Below, in pieces: positions 1-9,600 of a stretch of 64,000 bases of DNA. Position numbers and translations under genes: made by a program. The stretch is from Streptomyces cacaoi (GTDB lineage: Bacteria; Actinomycetota; Actinomycetes; Streptomycetales; Streptomycetaceae), in contig NZ_BJMM01000007.1 in assembly GCF_006539165.1 (NCBI RefSeq), positions 62,001 through 126,000 on the forward strand, given 5' to 3'. Position 1 is the stretch's first letter, and each line of letters opens with the position of its first letter. The notes under the pieces are model-generated. The model saw only the letters and a program-made list of their open reading frames with translations, was not told the DNA's origin and did not search any database.

Positions 1-1
1 C

Positions 2-133
2 ACCGAACCCGCCGGGCCCACCGAACCCATCGGGCCCACCGAGAACCCCCGACGCGCCGAGCACACCCGGCACTCCGAACACGCCGACAGCACCCGACCC
101 ACCCGGCACGCCCGGCAGTCCGAGCGCGGCTGA
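2..133 (+). CDS. possible C-terminal end of an upstream gene
   Basis: An open frame enters from the left edge and stops at a TGA 20 bases before the esterase start. The 43 visible residues begin with a TEP-x-GP repeat and end in a His/Arg-rich tail, so they show no recognisable domain. It could be the disordered tail of an upstream protein or plain low-complexity spacer, because a GC-rich spacer of this length is often open by chance. No function can be assigned. Confidence 0.25.
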   Translation, partial: TEPAGPTEPIGPTENPRRAEHTRHSEHADSTRPTRHARQSERG

Positions 134-153
134 CCCCGCGGAGAGGCACCACC

Positions 154-1716
154 GTGAACCACCCCACCGACCTCCGTCCCGGCCCTGACCCCGATCCCGG
201 TCCCGGCCCCCGTCCCGATCTCGGCCCCGATCCCGGCCCCGGCCCCGTCGTCGGCACGGCGCAGGGAGCCGTCCGCGGTCTGCGCCGGGGCGACGTCGCC
301 GCGTTCGTGAACATCCCCTACGCCGCCCCGCCGCACGGCGCCGGCCGGTTCGCGCCGCCGCGGCCGCACGAGCCCTGGTCCGGGGTGCGGGACGCCACCG
401 TGCCGGGCCCCACCGCGCCGCAGTCCGCACGCAGGCTCGGCGGCATCGACATGTCGCCCTACTTCGGCCCCGGTTGGGTCCCGGGCGACGACCACCTCAC
501 CGTCGACGTGTGGACGCCGGCCGACGCGACGGGCGGGCTGCCCGTCATGGTCTTCGTCCACGGCGGCGGTTCCGTGGCCGGATCGACGCGGTCCGCGCTG
601 TACGACGGCTCCGCCTTCGCCCGCGACGGTGTCGTCCTCGTCACCCTCAACCACCGCCTCGGCATCGCCGGGTTCCTCGACCTGCCCGGGGCGCCCGCCA
701 ACCGCGGCCTGCTCGACATCGTCGCCGCCCTGCACTGGGTGCGGGAGAACATCGCCGCCTTCGGCGGTGACCCGGACCGCGTCACCCTCTTCGGCCAGTC
801 GGCCGGGGCGACCCTCGTCGGCGGCGTGCTGGCCACACCCGAGGCCACGGGCCTCTTCCGGCGGGCGATCGTCCAGAGCGGCAGCGGACTCGGCGCGTTC
901 AGCCGCGAACAGGCCGCCCGCGTCGCCCGGGCGGCAGCCGAGGCCCTGGGCGTCGAGGCGCACGCCGACGCGTTCGCCGAGGTCTCCGACGAGCGTCTGG
1001 TGGCGGCCGCATCCCGGCTCGCGGGCATCGAACTGCGCACCGCGGCCCACCGCGACCCGCTGCTGGGCCTCAGCCCCTTCGGCCTCGTCCTCGACACCCA
1101 GCCCGCCGCGTCCGTGGCCGCCGGCAGCGGCGACGGCGTCGATCTGCTCGTCGGCACCAACACCGAGGAGGGCAACCTCTATCTGGCCCCGGTGGGCGCG
1201 TACGACACCTCGACGCCCGAGGACGTCGACGACGTGGCCGCGCGCTCGCACCCCGACCCGGCGCGTCTCGTCGGGACGTACCGCACGACACGCCCCGAGG
1301 CGTCGCCCGGCGCACTGCGCTCGGCCCTTCTGGGCGACGCGCTGTTCGGCGCGGGCAGCTGGGCCCTGGCCGACGCGCACGCCGCACAGGCCCGGACCGC
1401 CACCTACACCTACGAGTTCGCCTGGCGCTCCCGGGCGCTGGACGGACGGCTCGGCGCGACCCACGCCGTCGAGCTGCCCTTCGTCTTCGACCGTGCGCAC
1501 CTCGCCGCCCTGCACGGCCCCGCGGCGCTGCTCGGGCCCGACGAGCCCCCGGCGGATCTCGCCGCCCGGATGCACGGCGCATGGGTCCGGTTCGCCCGGA
1601 CCGGCGACCCCGGCTGGGACCGCTACGACACCGGTCGCCGGGCCACCATGCGCATCGACGCCGAGTGGGCCCTGGTCGACGACCCCCGCGGCGAGGAACG
1701 ACGGGCCTGGAGCTGA
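154..1716 (+). CDS. type B carboxylesterase/lipase
   Basis: An alpha/beta-hydrolase of the cholinesterase-like carboxylesterase family (520 aa, usual length about 500), expected to hydrolyse carboxylic esters. The oxyanion loop HGGG lies near residue 135. The nucleophile elbow GQSAG has its Ser near 216, the acidic residue is in TEEG near 338, and the catalytic His is in GATHAVELPF near 437, so the triad is complete. The GTG start is supported by GGAGAGG just upstream. There is no signal peptide; instead the first 35 residues are a repetitive Pro-Gly-Asp segment unlike the family, which could be disordered or could mean the true start is further in. It appears to be transcribed alone. The substrate is unknown. 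Confidence 0.9.
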   Translation: MNHPTDLRPGPDPDPGPGPRPDLGPDPGPGPVVGTAQGAVRGLRRGDVAAFVNIPYAAPPHGAGRFAPPRPHEPWSGVRDATVPGPTAPQSARRLGGIDMSPYFGPGWVPGDDHLTVDVWTPADATGGLPVMVFVHGGGSVAGSTRSALYDGSAFARDGVVLVTLNHRLGIAGFLDLPGAPANRGLLDIVAALHWVRENIAAFGGDPDRVTLFGQSAGATLVGGVLATPEATGLFRRAIVQSGSGLGAFSREQAARVARAAAEALGVEAHADAFAEVSDERLVAAASRLAGIELRTAAHRDPLLGLSPFGLVLDTQPAASVAAGSGDGVDLLVGTNTEEGNLYLAPVGAYDTSTPEDVDDVAARSHPDPARLVGTYRTTRPEASPGALRSALLGDALFGAGSWALADAHAAQARTATYTYEFAWRSRALDGRLGATHAVELPFVFDRAHLAALHGPAALLGPDEPPADLAARMHGAWVRFARTGDPGWDRYDTGRRATMRIDAEWALVDDPRGEERRAWS

Positions 1717-1719
1717 CGC

Positions 1720-1812
1720 TGCACACCGGGACGCCCGCTCCCGTCGCACCGGGACGCCGCTCCGCTCGCACCGGGACGCCGCTCCCCTGACACCGGGACT
1801 CCTGCTCCCGAC
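1720..1812 (+). repeat. four-copy tandem repeat after the esterase gene
   Basis: Four imperfect copies of a 22-25-base unit with the core CACCGGGACGCCGCTCC follow the esterase stop codon. The rest of the spacer up to 1932 is low-complexity, and I see no gene in it. The function is unknown; replication slippage is the simplest origin. Confidence 0.6.
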
Positions 1813-1932
1813 CACCCGCTCCCTGGGCTGCCTGACCTCGGGGCGCCTGATCCCGGGCGCGTGCGCCTGCTCACCCAACGCCCCACGGGGGCACGCGCCC
1901 GGGAGCGACGCGCACGCCCCCGGCACACCGGA

Positions 1933-3108
1933 TCAGCCCTCCGCCACCGCCCCTCCCCCCTCCGCGTCCGCCTCCGCCTCCGTGTCCGCAGCCATGTCCC
2001 CCTCCGTGCCCGTGCCCGTGCCCGTGCCCGTGCCCGGGCCGGTCTCCGCCTCCGTCCCCGTCCCCGTGCCCGTCTCCGCCGTCGCCCCGTACCGCCCGGC
2101 CAGCGCCGTGACGGTACGGGCGACGGCCTCCCGCAGGCCGGGCGGACCCAGTACCTCCGCCTCGGCCCCGAGCGCCAGCAGATCGCCGACCGCGACCGGC
2201 TCCGCCTCGACGTCCATCTCCACCCGCACCCAGCCGTCCTCGTCCGGGGGCCCGGCCGCCGCGAGCGCCCGTACCCCGGCCGAGCCGAACCGCATCGGCA
2301 GCAGCCGCCGGGCCCGCGGGGACAGCCGCAGCACGGCCACGTCGTGGCGCAGCCGCTCCTCCAGGCGCCGGGCCGACTCCTGCCAGTAGGCGGCCAGATC
2401 GAAGTCCGCCGGCCGCTCGAACGACACGCCGGTGGGCTCCAGTTCGAGGAAGCGCGACACCCGGTAGGTGCGCGCCTCCCCGACCGCCGCCCGACCCTCC
2501 ACCCGGGCCCGGGTCTGCTCCTGCTCCTGCCCCTGCCCCTCCGCCCGTGCCTGCGCGACGAGGTACCAGATGCCGCCCTTCAACACGAGCCCGAGCGGCC
2601 GCAGTTCGCGCCGCACCCTGCCGCCCCAGCGCTCGTAGTGGGCCCGCAGCACACGCTGTTCCCACACCGCCTCGGCGGCCCGCGCCAGAAACGGCACGGG
2701 GTCGGCCTCCCGGAACCAGGCCGGCGCGTCGAGGTGGAACCGTTCCTGGACACGCCCGGCCCGGCCGCCCAGTTCGTCCGGCAGCGCGGCCCGCACCTTC
2801 AGCTGGGCGGTGGCCAGTTCGGCGCCGAGGCCCAACTCGGCGGCGGGGCCCGGCATTCCGGCGAGGAAGAGCGAGGCGGCCTCGCCGGTCGTCAGCCCGG
2901 TGAGCCGGGTGCGGTAGCCCTCGACCAGCCGGTAGCCGCCGGCCGGGCCCCGGTCGGCCCGGACGGGTACGCCGGCGGCCCCCAGCGCCTCGACGTCCCG
3001 GTGCACGGTGCGCACCGAGACCTCCAGCTCACGGGCGAGTTCCCGGGCGGTCGTCCGGCCGCGGTTCTGGAGCAGCAGGAGCAGGGAGACAAGCCGGTCG
3101 GCACGCAT
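1933..3108 (-). CDS. WYL-domain transcriptional regulator (DeoR/YafY-type HTH)
   Basis: A transcription factor of 391 aa. The N-terminal winged HTH (residues about 1-60) contains RTTARELARELEVSVRTVHRDV. The WYL domain in the middle literally shows IWYLVAQ and probably senses a small ligand, and a WCX-like C-terminal part follows. I chose the ATG at 3108 because the family normally starts directly with M-R-A-D-R-L; an in-frame start at 3162 would read through the palindrome. The C-terminus is extended by a Gly-Thr-rich tail from a hexanucleotide repeat. The gene is divergent from the DUF3224 gene, and the perfect inverted repeat between the two (3132-3164) is the likely operator, which suggests autoregulation and control of that neighbour. 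Confidence 0.88.
   Translation of the reverse strand: MRADRLVSLLLLLQNRGRTTARELARELEVSVRTVHRDVEALGAAGVPVRADRGPAGGYRLVEGYRTRLTGLTTGEAASLFLAGMPGPAAELGLGAELATAQLKVRAALPDELGGRAGRVQERFHLDAPAWFREADPVPFLARAAEAVWEQRVLRAHYERWGGRVRRELRPLGLVLKGGIWYLVAQARAEGQGQEQEQTRARVEGRAAVGEARTYRVSRFLELEPTGVSFERPADFDLAAYWQESARRLEERLRHDVAVLRLSPRARRLLPMRFGSAGVRALAAAGPPDEDGWVRVEMDVEAEPVAVGDLLALGAEAEVLGPPGLREAVARTVTALAGRYGATAETGTGTGTEAETGPGTGTGTGTGTEGDMAADTEAEADAEGGGAVAEG
2005..2034 (+). repeat. five-copy hexanucleotide repeat inside the WYL regulator gene
   Basis: Five perfect CGTGCC units lie inside the 3' end of the WYL gene and encode part of its Gly-Thr-rich tail. Because the unit is six bases, copy-number change would alter tail length without shifting the frame. 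Nearby imperfect CCCGTC units suggest past slippage. Confidence 0.8.
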
Positions 3109-3131
3109 GGCGCCATTGTTCCCGCCCGCTC

Positions 3132-3164
3132 CGGTGTACCTGACAGAAGGTGTCAGGTACACCG
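3132..3164. promoter_or_regulatory. perfect 14-bp inverted repeat, probable operator of the divergent pair
   Basis: CGGTGTACCTGACA is followed by the spacer GAAGG and then its exact reverse complement TGTCAGGTACACCG. It sits 24 bases upstream of the WYL regulator start and about 80 bases upstream of the DUF3224 start. An operator bound by the WYL protein is the most likely reading. A transcribed hairpin is possible, but the five-base loop has no flanking T run. Confidence 0.75.
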
Positions 3165-3243
3165 TCCAGGCTGGTCACCGCGGCGACGCCGCACCGCGGC
3201 ACACCCGTGCCGTACGCACATCCCGACCAGAGAGGACACCCCC

Positions 3244-3675
3244 GTGCCCAGCACGCCCCTGACCACGAACGGCAGCTTCACCTACGCGCAGTGGGAGGAG
3301 AAGACCATCGGGCCCGGCCCCGACGACCGGCTCCCCCGGCTCGCGCACGCCACCGTCACCAACGGTTTCTCCGGCGGGATCGAGGCCGACAGCACCCTCT
3401 GCGAGTACAGCATCGTCTACACCGGCGAGGGCGAGTCCGGGCCCGTCGGCACGTTCACCGGGCTGGAGCTGCTGAGCGGCAGCGTCGACGGGCGGGAAGG
3501 GACCTTCGTCGTCGAGGAGCGCGGACACTTCGAAGGCACCACCGTGCACTGCGAGTTCGAGGTGGTCGCCGGTTCCGCCACGGGCCGGCTGACCGGCCTC
3601 GGCGGCAGCGGCAGCTTCACCGCCGAGCGCGGCATGCGGGCCATCCCGTACACCTTCGCCTACACGCTGGACTGA
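3244..3675 (+). CDS. DUF3224 domain-containing protein
   Basis: A 143-residue cytoplasmic protein with the pattern of DUF3224, an allene-oxide-cyclase-like beta-barrel family of unknown function. It begins with a G-S-F/Y-T-y-x-x-W-E-E/D type N-terminus (GSFTYAQWEEK), continues with SGGIEADSTLCEYSIVYT, and ends in a Gly-rich strand GLTGLGGSGSF. The GTG start at 3244 is chosen because GAGAGGA lies 8 bases upstream and because the domain starts here. It is divergent from the WYL regulator across the palindrome. WYL regulators are often found beside DUF3224 genes, so regulation by it is likely. Confidence 0.85.
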   Translation: MPSTPLTTNGSFTYAQWEEKTIGPGPDDRLPRLAHATVTNGFSGGIEADSTLCEYSIVYTGEGESGPVGTFTGLELLSGSVDGREGTFVVEERGHFEGTTVHCEFEVVAGSATGRLTGLGGSGSFTAERGMRAIPYTFAYTLD

Positions 3676-3718
3676 GACACCGGCGCGCAGTGCGGCACGG
3701 AGCGCGGCACGGACCCGC

Positions 3719-4531
3719 TCAACCGCCGCACTGCCGCGTCATCATCCGCTTGTCCGCGCCCGTCACGGGCAGTTCGTACTTGAGCGCGACCTGCGCGAAG
3801 CGGACCGCGTAGGCGCACCGGATCGTCCGGTCCGGCGGCAGCCAGGAGGCGGGCCCGGAGTCCGACTTGGCCCCGTTGGCCCGGCCTTCGACGGGCAGCA
3901 GATTGAGCGGATCGTTGGCGAGCTGCTTGCGCTTGCTCTCCGGCCAGCGCGCGGCCCCCATCTGCCAGCTGTAGGAGAGCGGCACCACATGGTCGATCTG
4001 GACCTCGGTGGCCCTCTCCTTCTTCCAGTCGATGTCCTTGCCCGTGTACGGGTCGTGCAGCGTCATAGAGACGACGACACAGTCCGAACCGGACCGGAAC
4101 CGCAGCCGGCTGCCGTCCCGTTTCAGCAGGTCGTTGCGCGTGTCACAGCCGTTGTGCGCCAGCGGCACGCCGTCCGCCGTGTCCATCCAGGCGTAGCCGT
4201 ACCGCTCCCGCGCGTATCCCGTCCTCGGACCCCGGCCCCGCTCGTCCAGTGTGTCGATCAGCTCCCGGGCCCTGCCCTGCTCGGCGGACGAGGTCACCGG
4301 GGCCAGGCCGCGCCCGGTGCCCCGCTCGTTGTCGAACGGGCTGACGGCCCCCGCGCCACCGCCCCGGCCGCTCGCCCCGTCCTTACCGTCGCCGTCGCCC
4401 GGCGGTTCGCATCCGCTGCCGAGCAGGGTGACGAGGACGATTCCGGCGCCGACGGCGGTGCGGCGGCGGGTGCGCCGGAGGCGGCCGGTGGCCGGGCGGG
4501 CGTGCGGGGATATGTCGGGTTCGATGATCAC
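3719..4531 (-). CDS. exported HNH nuclease-like lipoprotein (DUF1524/GmrSD C-terminal type)
   Basis: A protein of 270 aa with an Arg-rich N-terminus, a hydrophobic segment and the lipobox LLGSGC, so it is probably anchored outside the membrane. After a Gly/Asp-rich linker, the C-terminal half has the beta-beta-alpha-metal fold signature of the DUF1524 HNH group: a lone D near DIDWKKE, then IDHVVPL, the helix RKQLANDPLNLLPV and NGAKSDSGP. These match the metal- and phosphate-binding positions, so a secreted metal-dependent nuclease is likely. Similar small secreted HNH proteins are common in Streptomyces. The substrate and role (nutrient scavenging, competition or cell-death nuclease) are unknown. 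Confidence 0.85.
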   Translation of the reverse strand: MIIEPDISPHARPATGRLRRTRRRTAVGAGIVLVTLLGSGCEPPGDGDGKDGASGRGGGAGAVSPFDNERGTGRGLAPVTSSAEQGRARELIDTLDERGRGPRTGYARERYGYAWMDTADGVPLAHNGCDTRNDLLKRDGSRLRFRSGSDCVVVSMTLHDPYTGKDIDWKKERATEVQIDHVVPLSYSWQMGAARWPESKRKQLANDPLNLLPVEGRANGAKSDSGPASWLPPDRTIRCAYAVRFAQVALKYELPVTGADKRMMTRQCGG

Positions 4532-4752
4532 CAGAGGATCCTAGACGGCCCCGGAACGACCGCCCCCGGCCCCTGGTCACTGCGCACTGGGCCTTGGCCC
4601 TCACCCTGACTCCTGGCCCCCGGCCCCTGGCCACTCGCCCTGGCACTGGCTGGGCACGAGCCCCTCTCCGCCCGGCCCGCCGCCGGTTCGCCTGGGCCCC
4701 GGTAGGCCCCCGGGCCCGCCCGGTAGGCCCCGGGCCGCCCCGGCCCGGAAGG

Positions 4753-5214
4753 TCAGTAGTGCCAGCGCGGGGTGCCACCCGCGTCACGGTCGCAGTGGAT
4801 CACCCGGCGGGCGTCGTCGCGGGTGGCCATCCCCAGATGGGCTCGCTTGCAGAACTGGCCGGCCCGGTACCGGTTTCCGGCCGGTGAGCGCAGGTCCGGC
4901 AGCGTGGCCGCGGTGGGGGTCGGCTGCTGTGCCGCCGGTGTCGAGGGACGAGCGGCCGGGGTCGCGGGCGGAACGGCGGGCCGTGCGGGCGTCGCCGGGG
5001 CCGTGGTCGGCGCGGGGGCGGTGTGCGAGACGGCCGGCGAGGACGTGGTCGGGCTCGGAGCGGGTGAGGACGTGCGGCTCGGGGACGGCGAGGCCGTCGC
5101 CGACGAGGTGGCCGGCGCGGGGCTGCGGTCGGCGGCCGTCTCCGAGGTGTCGGCTCCGGAGCAGCCGGCGAGCGCCAGCAGCCCGGCGACCGCCCATACG
5201 GCCGCCCGCGTCAC
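4753..5214 (-). CDS. lipoprotein with an excalibur-like C-terminal domain
   Basis: The predicted precursor of 153 aa starts with a short signal peptide and the lipobox LALAGC. A long Thr/Pro/Ser/Ala linker of about 80 residues follows, as in cell-wall-spanning proteins. The last 45 residues (YRAGQFCKRAH...VIHCDRD...RWHY) keep the two Cys and the aromatic pattern of the excalibur calcium-binding domain, although the usual D-x-D-x-D-G loop is not clear here. I chose the GTG at 5214 because it starts the signal peptide directly. A GTG at 5349 would add 45 Gly/Arg-rich residues and is a possible alternative. The function is unknown. Confidence 0.65.
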   Translation of the reverse strand: MTRAAVWAVAGLLALAGCSGADTSETAADRSPAPATSSATASPSPSRTSSPAPSPTTSSPAVSHTAPAPTTAPATPARPAVPPATPAARPSTPAAQQPTPTAATLPDLRSPAGNRYRAGQFCKRAHLGMATRDDARRVIHCDRDAGGTPRWHY

Positions 5215-5694
5215 CGCCCTGCGCCGGCCGTTCCGTCCGCCCCGCCCGTGCCCCGGCCCGCCGGCCGGTCCGTCCGCGCCGGGGCGGCCCGCTCTGCCGC
5301 CGCCCGTCGTGCCCGTGCCGATGCTCGTGTTCTTCAACGCCTGCCTCACAGAGGGATGGTGTGGATGCTGACCGTGTGGGGGGGGCGTGGGGGTTGTGGG
5401 AGGAGGAGTCGGCGGGGTCACGGCCGAGGGGCGCGCGGCCCGCCGGTCCACCGCGCCGGGGAGGCGGACCCGTGCAGCGGCTGTCGGCACACCGAGGCGG
5501 ACAAACCGCGCATGTTTCCTCCTGACAGGACAGCGGCGGACATTGCCGGAGGTGAGCGTATACAGCGGTATCGCCGCACGCATGCCCGAGGGAACAGAGA
5601 GACACAATCGTTGCCGAACGAACGGACGGTGGAACGGCGAACGGCTCCCCGTCGCACGGGGCACATACGCGGGCACATACGCGGGCACACAGCA
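5215..5694. other. long spacer with a G-rich tract
   Basis: This is the spacer, or long leader, upstream of the excalibur lipoprotein. It contains a G-run cluster at 5378-5400 (runs of 8, 5 and 3 G separated by CGT and TTGT) that could form a G-quadruplex on the + strand. It also has a tandem ACATACGCGGGC duplication near 5663-5688. I see no convincing gene apart from the possible N-terminal extension of the lipoprotein from 5349. Confidence 0.5.
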
Positions 5695-5736
5695 CTGTGG
5701 CGGTGGAGCCGCCCGAGGACGGCTCCACCGCCACAG
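5695..5736 (-). terminator. 17-bp stem hairpin after the two-repeat lipoprotein gene
   Basis: CTGTGGCGGTGGAGCCG (5695-5711) and its exact reverse complement (5720-5736) enclose an 8-base loop. It lies 12 bases beyond the stop of the minus-strand gene at 5749. There is no strong T run, which is usual for Streptomyces terminators. Confidence 0.75.
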
Positions 5737-5748
5737 CGGTGCGGACGT

Positions 5749-6438
5749 TTACGCGTCGGCGCTGATCATGCCGCCGGCGCTGAGCACGATGTACGAGCCG
5801 TTGGCGTCGAGCCCGACGTCGTGCCCGTCGGTCTCCAGCGTGGCGGCCACCCCGTCGTTCCCGATGATCTGTGCCCGGTAGCGCAGCTCACCGAGCTTGC
5901 TGACCTTGGCCGTCCAGCCGCCCGCGATCTTGAAGGTGCCCGGTCCCTGCTGTCCGCCGCCCATCCAGGAGTGGACCTCGCCGCCCAGGGTGAGCACGAC
6001 GGACATGTCGTTGGCGTTCAGCCCGGCGTCGTGCTTGTCCGTCTCCAGCGTGGCCAGGACCGAACCGCGGCTGACGATCTTGGCGCGGTAGTGCTGTTCG
6101 CCCAGCTCGTAGATCTCGGCTGTGCTGCCGTCCACCAGCTTCTCGGTGCGGTCCGGGGACCCCTTCTCGGCGGCCGCGCTCCGGGTGCCGGTCTCCTCCG
6201 CGGACGACCCGCTCTGCGCGCCGACCCGGTCCTTGCCTGCCGTCGTCCGGTCGCCTTCGCTGTCCGCACCGCCGTGTTCCGTGGAGGAGGCGGCGGCGGA
6301 GGCGGAGGAGTCCTTCTTGTCCGACGCACCGTCCGAGTCCCCGCCCTGGCAGGCGGTCAGCGAGAGCGCCGCGGCGACGGCGACGGCCACCAGGCCGGCG
6401 GAACGGACGGTACGAGTACGGCGAGTGATCATGATCAA
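5749..6438 (-). CDS. lipoprotein with two tandem ~55-residue repeats
   Basis: A protein of 229 aa with a signal peptide and the lipobox SLTAC, so it is predicted to be membrane-anchored outside the cell. An acidic Ser/Asp/Lys linker of about 70 residues follows. Two homologous C-terminal modules start at GSTAEIYELGEQHYRAKI and GWTAKVSKLGELRYRAQI. Both share the frame Y/L-R-A-x-I ... ATLETD-x-HD-x-GL-x-AN, which ends in a hydrophobic strand. I do not recognise the domain; the pattern of short strands suggests a small beta fold. The gene is monocistronic, with a strong hairpin directly after the stop. Confidence 0.75.
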   Translation of the reverse strand: MIMITRRTRTVRSAGLVAVAVAAALSLTACQGGDSDGASDKKDSSASAAASSTEHGGADSEGDRTTAGKDRVGAQSGSSAEETGTRSAAAEKGSPDRTEKLVDGSTAEIYELGEQHYRAKIVSRGSVLATLETDKHDAGLNANDMSVVLTLGGEVHSWMGGGQQGPGTFKIAGGWTAKVSKLGELRYRAQIIGNDGVAATLETDGHDVGLDANGSYIVLSAGGMISADA

Positions 6439-6607
6439 GGCCCCCCAGGGTGGTCAGGTTCCGGCTCCCCGTTCCAGCGCGGGTGCCGGCCGCAAACTGC
6501 TGTCTGCTCCCCCTGTGAGATGGCCTCCGGGCAGGCGTTGTTCACCGGTTCGTGTCCGCATTCGGTAACAGCCGCCGGCCGCCTGCCGGTCAACCGCCGG
6601 ACCTCTC

Positions 6608-9600
6608 CTAGCCCATGGGGATCGTCGTCAGGAACTCACCGACCCACGCGAGCAGTTCACGGCCGGTGAGCGGCTTGCTGCCGATGCCCTGGGGCTTCGG
6701 GCGGGGGACGAGGACCTGGTGGGTGGCGCCCTTGATCACGGAGCCGGGGTAGATCCGCTTGAGCCGCAGCTCCTGGGACTCGCGCAGTTCGACGGGGCTG
6801 AAGCGGATGTTGTTGCCCTGGAGGGTGATGTCGGTGACACCGGCCGCGCGGGCCAGCATCCGCAGCCCGGCGACCAGCAGCAGATTCTCCACCGGCTCGG
6901 GCAGCGGGCCGTAGCGGTCGGCCAGCTCCTCGCGGACGGCCTTGATGTCCTCCTCGGAGGTGGCGGCGGCGATGGACCGGTACGCCTGGAGCCGCAGCCG
7001 CTCGCCGGGCGCGTAGTCGTGCGGGACGTGCGCGTCGACCGGCAGTTCGATCTTCACCTCCGGCGGTGCCTCCTCCGGCGCCTCACCGGACTCCAGCGCC
7101 GCGCGGTAGTCGGCGACGGCCTCGCCCACCATCCGGACGTACAGATCGAAGCCGACGCCCGCGATGTGCCCGGACTGCTCGCCGCCGAGCAGATTGCCGG
7201 CGCCCCGGATCTCCAGGTCCTTCATCGCGACGTACATGCCGGCGCCCATCTCGGTGTGCTGCGCGATGGTGGCGAGCCGCTCGTGCGCCGTCTCCGTCAG
7301 CGGCTTCTCCGGCGGGTAGAGGAAGTAGGCGTATCCGCGTTCCCGGCCCCGGCCGACCCGGCCGCGCAGCTGGTGCAGCTGGGACAGGCCGAAGGTGTCG
7401 CCCCGTTCGACGATGAGGGTGTTGGCGTTGGAGATGTCGATGCCGGACTCGACGATCGTCGTGGAGACCAGCACATCGAACTTCTTCTCCCAGAAGTCGA
7501 CGACGACCTGCTCCAGCGCCTGCTCGGACATCTGCCCGTGCGCGGTGGCGATCCGCGCCTCGGGCACGGTCTGCCGCAGCCGGGCCGCCGCCCGGTCGAT
7601 GGACTCGACCCGGTTGTGGATGTAGAAGACCTGCCCCTCGCGCAGCAGTTCGCGCCGGATCGCGGCGGCGATCTGCTTGTCCTCGTAGGGCCCGACGAAG
7701 GTGAGCACCGGGTGCCGCTCCTCCGGCGGCGTGGTGATCGTCGACATCTCCCGGATGCCGGTGACGGCCATCTCCAGCGTGCGCGGGATCGGCGTCGCGG
7801 ACATGGTCAGCACGTCCACGTTGGCCCGCAGCTTCTTCAGCTGCTCCTTGTGCTCGACACCGAACCGCTGCTCCTCGTCGACGATGACGAGCCCCAGCTC
7901 CTTGAACTTCGTCTCGGACGAGAACAGCCGGTGCGTGCCGATGACGATGTCGACCGTGCCGTCGCGCAGCCCGTCGAGCGTCGCCCGGGACTCGGTGTCG
8001 GTCTGGAAGCGGGACAGCGCGCGGACGTTGACGGGGAACTGCCCGTACCGCTCGGTGAAGGTGCCGTAGTGCTGCTGCACGAGCAGCGTGGTCGGCACCA
8101 GCACGGCGACCTGCTTGCCGTCCTGCACGGCCTTGAACGCGGCCCGCACGGCGATCTCCGTCTTGCCGTAGCCGACGTCGCCGCAGATCAGCCTGTCCAT
8201 CGGGACGGACTTCTCCATGTCCTCCTTGACCTCGCCGATCGTGGTCAGCTGATCGGGGGTCTCGGCGTACGGGAAGGCGTCCTCCAGCTCCCGCTGCCAG
8301 GGGGTGTCGGAGCCGAACGCGTGCCCGGGCGCGGCCATGCGCGCGCTGTAGAGCTTGATGAGGTCGGCGGCGATCTCCTTGACGGCCTTCTTGGCTCGGG
8401 CCTTCGTCTTCGTCCAGTCGGCCCCGCCGAGCCGGTGCAGGGTGGGCTGCTCGCCGCCCACGTACTTGGTGATCTGCTCCAGCTGGTCGGTGGGCACGAA
8501 CAGCCGGTCGCCGGGCTGGCCGCGCTTCGCCGGCGCGTACTCCACCAGCAGGTACTCGCGGGTGGCGCCCTGCACGGTGCGCTGCACCATCTCGATGTAG
8601 CGGCCCACGCCGTGCTGCTCGTGGACGATGTAGTCGCCGGGCTGGAGGGTGAGCGGGTCGATCTGCTTGCGGCGCCGGGCCGGCATCCGCGCGGTCTGGC
8701 TGCCGGCGGCCTTCTGGCCGGTGAGGTCCGTCTCCGTGAGCACGGCCAGCTTCAGGCCCGGCGCGAGGAAACCGTTGTCGAGGGAGCCGCAGGCGACGTG
8801 CACGAGCGACGGGTCGAGCGTCGCCAGGTCGGGCCCGGCCAGACGGGCCGGCACGTCCTCGTTGCCGAGCACCTCGACGGTGCGGGCGGCCGGGCCGTGC
8901 CCCTCGGTGAGGTAGACGCACCGCCAGCCCTCGGACAGCCAGCGCCGGGTGTCGGCCAGGGCACGCGCCGTGTCGCCCCGGTAGGTCTCGGGCGCCTGGA
9001 GGCCCAGCTGGAGGCTCTCCTCCCCCGGCTCCTCGGCGTCCAGCTCGGTGTCCGTGCCGAACTGGCTGACCGTCCACCACATCATGCCCAGCTCGCGGGC
9101 GTGCTCGCGGATGTCCGCGATACCGCGCAGCGAGGCGGCGCCGACGTCGATGGGCGCCCGGCCCTGCGCGTCGTCGCTCATGGCGGCCGCCGCCCAGGAC
9201 GCCTGGAGGAACTCCTGGCTGGTGGCGACCAGATCGGCGGCCCGGGTCCGCACCCGCTCCGGGTCGCAGACGACGGTCATGCTGCCGGCCGGCAGCACGT
9301 CCAGCAGCAGCTCCATCTCGTCGACGAGCACCGGGGCGAGGGACTCCATGCCGTCCACCGCGATCCCCTCGGCGATCTTGCCGAGGAGTTCGTGCAGCTC
9401 CGGGTGGTCGGCCGCCAGCTCGGCCGCGCGGCGCCGCACCTCGTCGGTGAGCAGCAGCTCCCGGCACGGCGGCGCCCACAGACCGTGCTCGGCGACCTCC
9501 ATGGAGCGCTGGTCGGCGACCCGGAACCAGCGGATCTCCTCGACCTCGTCGCCCCAGAACTCCACCCGTACGGGGTGCTCCTCGGTCGGCGGGAAGACGT

